DNA from: an uncultured Clostridia bacterium
GTDB taxonomy: Bacteria > Bacillota > Clostridia > Oscillospirales > Acutalibacteraceae
Assembly: GCA_937920235.1 (NCBI GenBank)
Contig: CALGUK010000048.1
Span: 20,171-84,170, forward strand
Direction: 5' to 3'
DNA length: 64,000 nt
In this document: piece by piece, positions 1 to 7,349 of the stretch
Position numbering within the stretch: the stretch's first letter is position 1
How the letters are laid out: every line of letters begins with the position of its first letter
Notes under the pieces: generated by a model
Databases searched by the model: none
Seen by the model: only the letters and a program-made list of their open reading frames with translations
What the model was told of the DNA's origin: nothing
Program-made: the position numbers and the translations under genes

Positions 1-277
1 AAGCGAGCACACATATATCCTGAAGCACGGCGCGTTCCTTTGCATCCTCATCGAGAGTTGCATTTTCGCAGAGCACAATGCACGCACAGTCGGCAAGAAA
101 AGCCACGGCGACGGCATTCACGTTTCCCATTACGGTAAACCAGCAGTCTCCGCTCTGTGCTCTGCCCATAACCCAGCTGAGAAGGTCACCGCAGTAGCCT
201 CCCGTTATTTCACGGTCGGAATCGCCCTCAACCAGCACGCTGAGGTTTAATTTTTCACATAATTCTTTAACGTTCAT
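1..277 (-). CDS. DRTGG-domain protein (partial, runs off left edge)
   Basis: My own translation of the minus strand gives about 92 residues starting MNVKELCEKLNLSVL, with the DRTGG-family signature SDREITGGYCGDLLSWVM near residues 20-37. DRTGG domains are small regulatory or ligand-binding modules of uncertain ligand. In Clostridia they often sit beside hydrogenase genes. The ATG overlaps the stop of the hydrogenase-like gene by four bases (ATGA), so the two are probably translationally coupled. The C-terminus lies outside the window. Genes for a bifurcating hydrogenase may follow to the left, but that cannot be seen. Confidence 0.8.
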   Translation of the reverse strand, partial: MNVKELCEKLNLSVLVEGDSDREITGGYCGDLLSWVMGRAQSGDCWFTVMGNVNAVAVAFLADCACIVLCENATLDEDAKERAVLQDICVLA

Positions 278-1572
278 TTGCTGTCATCTCCTGCTACGGT
301 GCGGAACGGCTTCGGAATGAAGTTTTCTGCACCCTCACGGTCTTTCATCTTAAAAATACAATCATTTATATCCGCCTTGCCGATTACAACATCCTCTGCA
401 AAGCAGCGGCATGACGGTGAACCGCACATACCGCAGTCAAGACCGGGCAAGGTGCCTTCAAGCTCATTGATGTCGTTCATTTTCTGCATTGCCTCAAAAA
501 CATTGTCGGCAAGCTTCCAGGGAGCAGCCTCAAGAGGCTTTTCCCAATACATCTCCTTCGGAACGGAGTCATATTCAAGATGATTGCATGATACGGGCAT
601 ATATTTACGCAGACGGTGAAGTCTTGCTTTTGCCACAAAAGGATTTTCGACGGTCAGAGGACCTCCCACACAACCGCCCGAGCAGGCATTAAGCTCGATA
701 AAATCCAGGTCGTTGAGCTTTTCATCCTCAAGCTCCTCAAGAACCTTGATAACATTTTCAATGCCGTCTGCCGCAAGATATCTCTCACGCAGAATTGCCG
801 CAGACTCACCGCCCGAGGAAGCCCAGCCCACACCGATTATTCCCGAATCGCTGAGAGTTTCGAGCTCGATTATCTTATCCATCTGCTGAACGAGTACGGG
901 GTAGATATCCTTTATTGCAAGCACGCCGTTGATGTTTGATTTTCCGTTACAGATCGGCTGTTTTATTGAGGAAATTTTTGCCGTGCAGGGTGTTATGAAG
1001 AACACACCGATATCGCCGTCATCAAGTCCTGTTTCTTCCTTCGCCTTTATTCTTGCAAGACGCGCCGCCTCCTCCATAGGAGCGTTTAGGTCGAGAACAT
1101 TTTCAATGAGATTCGGAAATCGGACTCTGATAAGTCGGACAACAGCGGGGCAGGCTGAAGAAATCAGAGGCTTTTTCGTTTTGTTCATTGATAGGATAAG
1201 TCTTGTTGCCTCGCTGACAAGCTCTGCGCCCTTTGAAACCTCAAAAACATCGTCAAATCCGATACGCTTAAGTCCCGTAAGGACATAATCGGGGTCGTCG
1301 AGATTATTGAACTGACCGTAGAGCGAAGGTGCGGGAACGGCTATTCTGTATTTATAATTTATAATTTCGTTAAGCGAATATTTTTCGGCATATTTTGCGT
1401 GATAAGGACAGATCCTTATACATTCGCCGCAGTCGATACAGCGTTCGGAAATAATATGCGCTTTACCGTTACGGACACGGATTGCGTTGGTGGGACAGCG
1501 CTTGAGACAGCTCACACATCCCTTACACTTTTCTTCATCCAGCCGCACGGAATGGAAATATGTTTCGTTCAT
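274..1572 (-). CDS. [FeFe]-hydrogenase-like iron-sulfur protein (putative HydS-type redox sensor)
   Basis: 432 residues. The N-terminus holds two [4Fe-4S] ferredoxin motifs (Cys16/19/22/26 and Cys45/48/51/55). A hydrogenase large-subunit domain follows, with all four H-cluster cysteine contexts: SSACPAVV (L1), TPCTAK (L2) and NACSGGCVGG (L3). The C-terminus has a further cysteine cluster, LDCGMCGSPSC. In catalytic enzymes L1 reads TSCCP, where the first Cys relays protons. Here that position is Ala, as in sensory-type group C/D hydrogenases. It is therefore more likely a redox or H2 sensor, or a low-activity enzyme, than the main hydrogenase. It lies 65 bases after the ATPase gene and overlaps the following DRTGG gene. 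The role is inferred; the domains are clear. Confidence 0.85.
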   Translation of the reverse strand: MNETYFHSVRLDEEKCKGCVSCLKRCPTNAIRVRNGKAHIISERCIDCGECIRICPYHAKYAEKYSLNEIINYKYRIAVPAPSLYGQFNNLDDPDYVLTGLKRIGFDDVFEVSKGAELVSEATRLILSMNKTKKPLISSACPAVVRLIRVRFPNLIENVLDLNAPMEEAARLARIKAKEETGLDDGDIGVFFITPCTAKISSIKQPICNGKSNINGVLAIKDIYPVLVQQMDKIIELETLSDSGIIGVGWASSGGESAAILRERYLAADGIENVIKVLEELEDEKLNDLDFIELNACSGGCVGGPLTVENPFVAKARLHRLRKYMPVSCNHLEYDSVPKEMYWEKPLEAAPWKLADNVFEAMQKMNDINELEGTLPGLDCGMCGSPSCRCFAEDVVIGKADINDCIFKMKDREGAENFIPKPFRTVAGDDSK

Positions 1573-1637
1573 TTGTGTTACTCCGTTAAAATTTTTTCGG
1601 CAGAAACTGTTCCGCCTTTAAATTCTGTCGGTAAGAC

Positions 1638-2060
1638 TTATGAAGTAAAGACCTTGAGATACATAGTGGTACCAACACCGACAGTCGAATCGATTTTCAT
1701 TTCATCGGTATATTTTTTTATGTTGGGAAGTCCCATTCCCGCACCGAAGCCGAGCGAACGGACATTATCGGGGGCGGTGGAATAACCCTCCTTCATTGCC
1801 AGAGCCACATCGGGAATACCCGGTCCCTCATCGGTAAGCACCATAGAGATGCACTCGGGAGAAATTTCCACGTCGATTTCGCCTCCGCCTGCGTGGATTA
1901 CAAGGTTTATCTCAGCCTCATAGAGCGCTATGACAACCTTGCGCACGATTTCGGGATTAAAGCCCAGGTCCTTGAGTGTTTTCTTCACTGAGCCGGAAGC
2001 CTCGCCGGCACGGGTAAAATCATCTCCCGGAACACTGAAGTGAAGCTTAAAATTGCTCAT
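1638..2060 (-). CDS. RsbW/SpoIIAB-like GHKL ATP-binding protein
   Basis: 140 residues forming a single GHKL ATPase domain of the anti-sigma/serine-kinase type. The N box (EAEINLVIHAGGG, near residue 50), the G1 box (DEGPGIPD) and the G2 box (GFGAGMGLPNIKKYTD) are all present. Its ATG overlaps the stop of the upstream DRTGG gene by four bases. Proteins of this kind recur beside DRTGG proteins and hydrogenase-like Fe-S proteins in anaerobic Firmicutes. A signalling role, such as phosphorylating or binding a partner in response to redox state, is inferred. No cognate sigma factor or anti-anti-sigma factor is seen nearby. Confidence 0.8.
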   Translation of the reverse strand: MSNFKLHFSVPGDDFTRAGEASGSVKKTLKDLGFNPEIVRKVVIALYEAEINLVIHAGGGEIDVEISPECISMVLTDEGPGIPDVALAMKEGYSTAPDNVRSLGFGAGMGLPNIKKYTDEMKIDSTVGVGTTMYLKVFTS

Positions 2061-2407
2061 TTCATTGCCCCTCCTCTGAGGCCTTTTTCATACAGCATTC
2101 CGCAGGAGGCAAACATCGCCTGTTTTGTAGTCATAAGCACGATATCTCTTTCTCTCGCCAGGTCGATAATGCTCTGATCCGGCTGTTTTCCGCGGACAAA
2201 GACGATACACTGCATATCCATCATCTCGGCTGTTCTGACAACCTGGGGATTTACAAGTCCCGAAAGGAGAACTGCCTGTTCCTTGACATAAGCGAGAACG
2301 TCGCTCATCATATCGCTTCCGCAAGCGGTAAAAACATCGCGATCCATAAATTCTTCGCCACAGATTACCTGAGCATCAAGAATTTCTTTGATTTCATAAA
2401 CTTTCAT
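2057..2407 (-). CDS. DRTGG-domain protein, first gene of the redox cluster
   Basis: 116 residues beginning MKVYEIKEILDAQVI. The family core reads DRDVFTACGSDMMSDVL (about residues 21-37), a divergent DRTGG motif. A GGGAGG ribosome binding site lies seven bases before this ATG, so it is preferred over an in-frame ATG eight codons upstream. The gene is the first of four co-directional genes (DRTGG, ATPase, hydrogenase-like, DRTGG) behind a good sigma-A-type promoter. It is related to the partial gene at the left edge, so the cluster carries two different DRTGG proteins. The ligand is unknown. Confidence 0.8.
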   Translation of the reverse strand: MKVYEIKEILDAQVICGEEFMDRDVFTACGSDMMSDVLAYVKEQAVLLSGLVNPQVVRTAEMMDMQCIVFVRGKQPDQSIIDLARERDIVLMTTKQAMFASCGMLYEKGLRGGAMK

Positions 2408-2440
2408 TGTTTTTTCCTCCCGATTTTTCATCGATAGTTA

Positions 2441-2469
2441 ATTATACACCAAAACAACATCCTTTACAA
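2441..2469 (-). promoter_or_regulatory. Sigma-A-type promoter of the redox cluster
   Basis: On the minus strand a TTGTAA -35 (2464-2469) and a perfect TATAAT -10 (2441-2446) are separated by 17 bases. The start codon of the first DRTGG gene is about 35 bases downstream. Confidence 0.7.
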
Positions 2470-2524
2470 TGAGGCACTTTACCGAATTATATTCGTCAGA
2501 TTTGTGAAAAAGGACAGAGAAAGC

Positions 2525-2554
2525 AAAAAAACGGCACCGTCATTGACGATGCCG
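2525..2554 (-). terminator. Rho-independent terminator after the secreted paralog pair
   Basis: Minus-strand stem CGGCATCGTC / GACGGTGCCG (2532-2541 with 2545-2554, three-base loop) followed by seven T. It lies 23 bases after the stop of the 337-residue secreted protein. Confidence 0.85.
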
Positions 2555-2577
2555 CTGAGTTTGTCTTGTGAGACCGA

Positions 2578-3591
2578 TTATGCCATTGTGTAAGTGATCT
2601 TATTTGTAGCCTTACCTGTACCTGTGATTGAGATACCTGCCTTGAGAACCATCTTTGCTGAGAATGTGTAAGAAATCTCAAGAGACTTGAGGTTATCGCC
2701 GTCAACAACTGCAGTAAGAAGAATTGACTGATACTGAACATCTGTGCTGCTTACGGTGATAAGATTTGTAAGGTCTGAAATGCCCTTAACAACCTCTTCG
2801 TGTGTGAAGAAATCGTTTGTTGCACGGCTGAGAGCGTTTGTGTTATCCTTCTTGGGATTTGCACAAGCGTTGAGCTGAACCTGGTACTTGTTACCTGTTG
2901 CTGCTGCGCCCTTAACGTCTGCTGCCGTAAGAGTCATAGCCTTGAGAGCGTACTGTTCTTTCATGCCTTCGGGAAGAGTGCCGTTCTTAACTTCGCCCTG
3001 TTTGTTACCGATTCCGAGGAATCCGCCGACAACTGTGTCGAGAGAAGCGTTCTTATCAACGAGCTTGATAATACGGTTAAGAGTATCTGTTGCACCGCCT
3101 ACATCGATTGCGCCGTCAGGAGTGTAACCGCAAGCACGAGTCCATTTGTAGCTGCCCTTTGCTGCGGCTGCTGTCAATTTGTTCATTACTTCGTGAGCGT
3201 TTGCCTTTGTGAAAGCTGCTTTATCTTCGCTCTGTGTTGCATCGTCGCCTGCTGTTGCATCGTCGCCTGCTGTTGCGTCGTCACCTGCTGTTGCGTCGTC
3301 GCCTGCTGTTGCATCGTCGCCGCCGAGGAGGTCTTCGTCACCGCCGCCGAGGAGATTTTCATCTGTGCTGCCTGCGGGAGCGTCGCCTGTGGGTTCACCT
3401 GTCTGAACTGATGAGCCTGCTGCTTCGAGAGCCTTATCTGCTGTTGTTTTACCTACAAATACTACACCAACTGTGAGAACCAATGCGAGAACAACTGCCC
3501 AGAATTTAGTCCAGCCCATTGATGATTTTTCTTTTTTCATTGCCTTTATTTCTGCCTGTTCAGGAGTTAAAGGTGTCTTTTCTTTTGCCAT
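2578..3591 (-). CDS. Membrane-anchored secreted protein, paralog B (unknown function)
   Basis: 337 residues. A charged cytoplasmic N-terminus (about 1-26) is followed by one transmembrane segment (about 27-47, WAVVLALVLTVGVVFVG), then an acidic low-complexity linker (about 58-122) with five DDATAG repeats. A C-terminal domain of about 210 residues contains YKWTR, a DKNASLDTVVGGFLGIG motif and a RATNDFF motif. The same layout and motifs occur in the neighbouring 340-residue gene, so the pair is a tandem duplication. There is no lipobox, sortase motif or recognised enzyme domain. The likely location is the cell surface, anchored by the N-terminal helix. The family was not recognised. The start follows a GAAAGGAG-type ribosome binding site. 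Confidence 0.8.
   Translation of the reverse strand: MAKEKTPLTPEQAEIKAMKKEKSSMGWTKFWAVVLALVLTVGVVFVGKTTADKALEAAGSSVQTGEPTGDAPAGSTDENLLGGGDEDLLGGDDATAGDDATAGDDATAGDDATAGDDATQSEDKAAFTKANAHEVMNKLTAAAAKGSYKWTRACGYTPDGAIDVGGATDTLNRIIKLVDKNASLDTVVGGFLGIGNKQGEVKNGTLPEGMKEQYALKAMTLTAADVKGAAATGNKYQVQLNACANPKKDNTNALSRATNDFFTHEEVVKGISDLTNLITVSSTDVQYQSILLTAVVDGDNLKSLEISYTFSAKMVLKAGISITGTGKATNKITYTMA
3236..3321 (-). repeat. 18-bp coding minisatellite (DDATAG repeats)
   Basis: Five near-identical 18-bp units encode tandem DDATAG hexapeptides in the linker of the secreted protein. The few differences are third-position changes such as GCA/GCG. Perfect in-frame units suggest copy number varies by slippage. 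Confidence 0.8.
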
Positions 3592-3622
3592 AATTGAAAT
3601 CTCCTTTCAGAAATCAATGTAA

Positions 3623-4645
3623 TTAAGCGAAGTTAGAGTATGTGCACTCCATCTTACCTGCGCCTGTACCTGTGATACCGATACCCATAGCCTTAAGCTT
3701 GAGAGCGTTAACTGTCATTGTGTAAGAAAGCTTGATGTCCTTGAGAGCGTTGTTTTCAACATTAGCAACGATAACGATTGCTGTGAAATCAACGTCAAGT
3801 GAGTTGATTGTTACAAGATTGCCGAGTGAACCGAGAGCGTCTGAAACACCCTTTGAGATTTCATCCTTAGTAATGAAGTCGTTAGTTGCGCGGTTGAGTG
3901 CGTTTTTACCGTCCTTGAGAGGACTCTTGCAGCCTTTGAGCTGGAGAGTATATGTATTGCCGGAAACTCTCATATCCATAATGTCAGCCTCTGTGAGAGA
4001 GAAAGCTTTGAGGAGGAATTTCTCTTCCTTCATCTTGCCTTCACCGGGAAGAGCGCCGTTCTTTGCCTGGCCTTCCCAAGCAGGATCACTTTCAGAACCT
4101 GTGATTGAGAGGAAACCGCCGACAACTGAATCGAGGTTAGCGTTTTTATCAACCATACCGATAACCTTGTTGAGAGTACCTGTTGCATTACCTACATCAA
4201 GAGGCTTTGTGTACCAAGATTTTCTTGTCCACTTATAGCTCTGCTTTGCTGCCTTTGCAGTTACTTCATTAAGGAGTTTTGCAACGTCAGCCTTTGTTGC
4301 TTCGGCAGGTTTTTCGCCTTCCGGAGCGTCACCTGTTGCATCACCTGTTGCGTCGCCTGAAGGATCTTCGGGAAGAGCGGGATCTTCGGGAAGAACTGAG
4401 CTGTCGCCTGAAGGTGTGTCGCCTGAAGGTGTGCTTTCAGACGGTGCATCGCCGGAAACAGCCACGCTGTTGCCTGAGCCGACCTTGGGAGCAGTCATGC
4501 TGATTACAACCAATGACCAAGCCATTACGATTGCAAGGAAAACTGCCAATGCTTTTGTAAATGTTCCGAAGAAGACCTTACTTTTTTCAGATCTTTTCTC
4601 CATTTTTACCTGGAGTTCTTCGGGTGTTAAATTCTTTTTAGCCAT
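3623..4645 (-). CDS. Membrane-anchored secreted protein, paralog A (unknown function)
   Basis: 340 residues with the same plan as the downstream paralog: a charged N-terminus with TPEELQ, one transmembrane helix near residues 30-52, and a Ser/Gly/Asp/Pro-rich linker (about 60-115, with SGDTPSGD and GDATGDATGD). The C-terminal domain shares YKWTR, DKNANLDSVVGGFL and LNRATNDF with its partner. The start ATG follows GAAAGGGGAG. The gene is first in a two-gene operon behind a TTGACA promoter. The linkers have diverged more than the C-terminal domains, which suggests selection on the extracytoplasmic domain. Function unknown. Confidence 0.8.
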   Translation of the reverse strand: MAKKNLTPEELQVKMEKRSEKSKVFFGTFTKALAVFLAIVMAWSLVVISMTAPKVGSGNSVAVSGDAPSESTPSGDTPSGDSSVLPEDPALPEDPSGDATGDATGDAPEGEKPAEATKADVAKLLNEVTAKAAKQSYKWTRKSWYTKPLDVGNATGTLNKVIGMVDKNANLDSVVGGFLSITGSESDPAWEGQAKNGALPGEGKMKEEKFLLKAFSLTEADIMDMRVSGNTYTLQLKGCKSPLKDGKNALNRATNDFITKDEISKGVSDALGSLGNLVTINSLDVDFTAIVIVANVENNALKDIKLSYTMTVNALKLKAMGIGITGTGAGKMECTYSNFA

Positions 4646-4690
4646 ATTAAGGCTCCCCTTTCAAGTGTTATATTTAACATACACATACTA

Positions 4691-4719
4691 AATTTACAAC
4701 AAAAATTATAAATTGTCAA
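4691..4719 (-). promoter_or_regulatory. Promoter of the secreted paralog pair
   Basis: Minus-strand TTGACA (4714-4719), a 17-base spacer and TAAATT (4691-4696), about 45 bases before the start of paralog A. It begins directly after the maf stop codon, with no clear terminator between them. Confidence 0.65.
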
Positions 4720-4725
4720 TAAAAT

Positions 4726-5277
4726 TCAGTCTTTTTTTAAAATCTTTTTATAAATACTACTCACGGGCAGTCCGACCACATTAAAATAATCGCCCTCAAT
4801 GCGTCTGATAAACCTGGAGGCAAGTCCCTGAATACCGTATGCCCCCGCCTTATCATAAGGCTCGTCGGTATTTACGTAATCGGAAATTTCCTCATCGGAA
4901 AGAGGAAGGAACTCCACGAGTGTCTCCTCGGCGAAGGTCATTGTATAGCCGTCGCCCACAGCACAGACTCCCGTAAAAACCGAGTGAACTCTGCCCGAAA
5001 GACTTTTTATCATATTGAAAGCGTCCGCCCTGTCGGAAGGCTTGCCGAGAATTTTACCGTCGAGTACCACCACGGTATCCGCACCGAGAACGGTCTCGCC
5101 CTGTTCTCTCGGAACGGCAAGGGCTTTTCTCGCGGCAAGAAAGACCACCGCATCATCCGGCTTTGTGCCCTCGGGAACGGTCTCATCGGTATCTGCCGTG
5201 CGAACCGTGAAATCAATCCCTGCATTTTTGAGTATTTCGCTTCTCCTGGGAGATTTGGATGCAAGAACAAGCTTCAT
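4726..5277 (-). CDS. maf: Maf family nucleoside triphosphate pyrophosphatase
   Basis: 183 residues, the usual Maf length. Maf enzymes hydrolyse non-canonical or modified NTPs (dTTP/UTP and methylated types) to NMP and PPi and are linked to septum control. The N-terminal nucleotide-binding motif ASKSPRRSEILKNAG is intact. GADTVVVLDGKILGKP and the C-terminal YGIQGLASRFI stretch are also typical. The start ATG overlaps the stop of the Nudix gene by four bases, so it is the third gene of a murD-nudF-maf operon. Confidence 0.92.
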   Translation of the reverse strand: MKLVLASKSPRRSEILKNAGIDFTVRTADTDETVPEGTKPDDAVVFLAARKALAVPREQGETVLGADTVVVLDGKILGKPSDRADAFNMIKSLSGRVHSVFTGVCAVGDGYTMTFAEETLVEFLPLSDEEISDYVNTDEPYDKAGAYGIQGLASRFIRRIEGDYFNVVGLPVSSIYKKILKKD

Positions 5278-5819
5278 ATTTTTCCCTCATTTTTAAGCTG
5301 ATTTATTTTAAGAATCATAGTCTGGGTTTTGCTGTCGGGCAATTCGCCTGCCATAACCATGTTGACCGCCGTTTCGAGCGGTATTCTGTAAACCTCAAGG
5401 AACTCATCCTCGTCGGGATTCTGCTCACCGAAGGAGAGCTGTGTTGCAAGGTACATATGAATAATTTCACCGCAGTAGCCGGGGGTGGGATAAAGCTTGC
5501 CGAGGCTTATGTATTTTTCCGCGACGGCACCCGTTTCCTCCTTTAATTCACGCTTACCCGCCTCAAACGGATCCTCGCCCTTTTCGAGCTTGCCTGCAGG
5601 CAATTCGGTGACGATTTCCATATACGGATAACGGAACTGCTTGACAAAATAGAGATTATACTCATCATCGAGCGGTGCAACACATACACCGCCGTTATGC
5701 TCAACGATTTCTCTCTTGGCGGTGGCACCGTTGGGGAGAAGTGCATCGTCCACACGGAGATTTACGATTTTTCCGCGGAATTTATACTCATAGCTTATCT
5801 GTTTTTCTGACAAATCCAT
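5274..5819 (-). CDS. nudF: Nudix hydrolase, ADP-ribose pyrophosphatase type
   Basis: 181 residues. The Nudix box is present as GKLEKGEDPFEAGKRELKEE followed by TG, and the upstream segment with FVKQFRYP is typical of the ADP-ribose pyrophosphatase subgroup. It likely cleaves ADP-ribose to AMP and ribose 5-phosphate. It starts three bases after the murD stop and overlaps maf, so the three are translated from one message. Substrate assignment rests on subfamily resemblance. Confidence 0.88.
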   Translation of the reverse strand: MDLSEKQISYEYKFRGKIVNLRVDDALLPNGATAKREIVEHNGGVCVAPLDDEYNLYFVKQFRYPYMEIVTELPAGKLEKGEDPFEAGKRELKEETGAVAEKYISLGKLYPTPGYCGEIIHMYLATQLSFGEQNPDEDEFLEVYRIPLETAVNMVMAGELPDSKTQTMILKINQLKNEGKI

Positions 5820-5822
5820 ATT

Positions 5823-7106
5823 TTACACCCCGTATTTCATTACAAGCTCTTTATAATGTCTGCCTTTTTCTTCAAAATTTCTGTATTCGTTATAGCTTGA
5901 TGCGGCAGGAGAGAGAATACATATCTTTTTGGCATTGGCATAAGCCTCTCTGACTGCTTCCTCAAGATTTTCAGCCTTGATGAGAATTTTTTTCGTGCCA
6001 TTTACGGTCATCATATCAATAATTTTATGCCCCGTCGTCTTTGTGCCGATAATTACACTCAGATCGCTGTTTTCAAGGTCAACGGCAAAGTCGGTATAGT
6101 CTATTCCCCTGTCCTTGCCGCCGATTATGAGCGTATCCGCCTTTATTGCATTCACCGCACACATAACAGCGTGGGGAATTGTTGCTATACAGTCGTTATA
6201 AAAGGTTATGCCCTTGTGCTCTCCGATGTTTTCCATACGGTGCTCTATGCCCTTAAAATCGTCAATCGCCTTTTTTGCCTGCTCGGCGGTCACACCGAAT
6301 ACCGAAGCGGCGGCAAATGCATAAAGCACGTCGTGACGGTTATGCTCGCCTGCCAGATGAACATTGTTGATTTCAAAAGGCAGAAAATCGCCCTTTCCGA
6401 CGGCAACGGCATCTGACCTGACCTCATTCAGCCGCAGATATGGCTCTACTCCCTGAGTACCGTTATATATAAATGTATTATTTTCATTCTGGTGGCGGAC
6501 AATATTGAGCTTTGCGTTTACATAACCGATCATACCGCCCTTATAATGCTCAAGATGTTCCTCATATATATTGGTAAGCACAGCCACGTCGGGTGAATTC
6601 CTTGTAAATTCAAGCTGATGCGACGACATCTCAATAACCGCAACCTTATCAGCAGTCATCTCCCCGATATAATCGAAAACGGGAAGTCCCATATTGCCCA
6701 TAAGCTCACAGTCAACACCGCCTGCGCAGAGCATTTTATATGTGAGAGTTGAGGTTGTGGTTTTACCCTTTGAGCCCGTCACACCGATTTTTCTGCAGGG
6801 TGCATATTTCAAAAACAGGTCGGTCTGACAGGTTACATAAGTGTTTTCGGGGACATCCACATTAACGAAGGATATTCCCGGGCTTTTCATAACCACATCA
6901 AATTTGCCGATATGTGAGAGATAATCCTCACCGCAGAAATACCGCACATTATCATCGTCAATTTTCTGCTCTCTGCCGTCACCGATTGCAAGGATTTTTT
7001 CGGGCAGATATTTCCTTATATAATTGTATGTGCTTTTTCCCTCTCTGCCGAAGCCGAGAATGAGCACGCTTTTGTCCTTTAGAAATTCTATTACGGGAGG
7101 TAACAT
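5823..7106 (-). CDS. murD: UDP-N-acetylmuramoylalanine--D-glutamate ligase
   Basis: 427 residues, near the MurD norm. It adds D-glutamate to UDP-MurNAc-L-Ala in cytoplasmic peptidoglycan precursor synthesis. The N-terminal Rossmann-type UDP-binding motif is LILGFGREGKSTY. The ATP loop is GVTGSKGKTTTSTLT (about residues 110-124), and NIYEEHLEHYKG and HRMENIG follow in the central and C-terminal ligase domains. The ATG has an AAAAGGAG site upstream. It sits outside a mur/fts cluster, as first gene of an operon with nudF and maf. Confidence 0.93.
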   Translation of the reverse strand: MLPPVIEFLKDKSVLILGFGREGKSTYNYIRKYLPEKILAIGDGREQKIDDDNVRYFCGEDYLSHIGKFDVVMKSPGISFVNVDVPENTYVTCQTDLFLKYAPCRKIGVTGSKGKTTTSTLTYKMLCAGGVDCELMGNMGLPVFDYIGEMTADKVAVIEMSSHQLEFTRNSPDVAVLTNIYEEHLEHYKGGMIGYVNAKLNIVRHQNENNTFIYNGTQGVEPYLRLNEVRSDAVAVGKGDFLPFEINNVHLAGEHNRHDVLYAFAAASVFGVTAEQAKKAIDDFKGIEHRMENIGEHKGITFYNDCIATIPHAVMCAVNAIKADTLIIGGKDRGIDYTDFAVDLENSDLSVIIGTKTTGHKIIDMMTVNGTKKILIKAENLEEAVREAYANAKKICILSPAASSYNEYRNFEEKGRHYKELVMKYGV

Positions 7107-7139
7107 AAATTTTCATCTCCTTTTACTGCATACACATTT

Positions 7140-7168
7140 ATTATACAGTCGCAACAGTAAAAAATCAA
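7140..7168 (-). promoter_or_regulatory. Promoter of murD-nudF-maf
   Basis: Minus-strand TTGATT (7163-7168), 17-base spacer, perfect TATAAT (7140-7145). The murD ATG is about 34 bases downstream. Confidence 0.7.
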
Positions 7169-7224
7169 CAGAAATCAGTCATATAAGTTGTGAAAATTGT
7201 CTTGAAAAACTTGTCAAAACATAG

Positions 7225-7253
7225 TTGCATTGTTTGGGCAATTATGCTATAAT
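7225..7253 (+). promoter_or_regulatory. Promoter of the EF-G-like gene
   Basis: TTGCAT (7225-7230), 17-base spacer, TATAAT (7248-7253) preceded by TATGC, an extended -10. It is divergent from the murD promoter. The start at 7350 leaves a leader of roughly 90 bases. Confidence 0.7.
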
Positions 7254-7349
7254 TCCTTTAAAGTGCTGAAAAATTCTATTTATTTTTCACATAACAAGGC
7301 TGATTATCAGCCACCAATATCGCAAATTAGGAAAGGGAGGCATACTTCT

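Noticed and set aside
7230..7349. N-terminal extension of the EF-G-like protein
   Set aside because: It would start within the promoter, and the consensus ribosome binding site and family start are at 7350.
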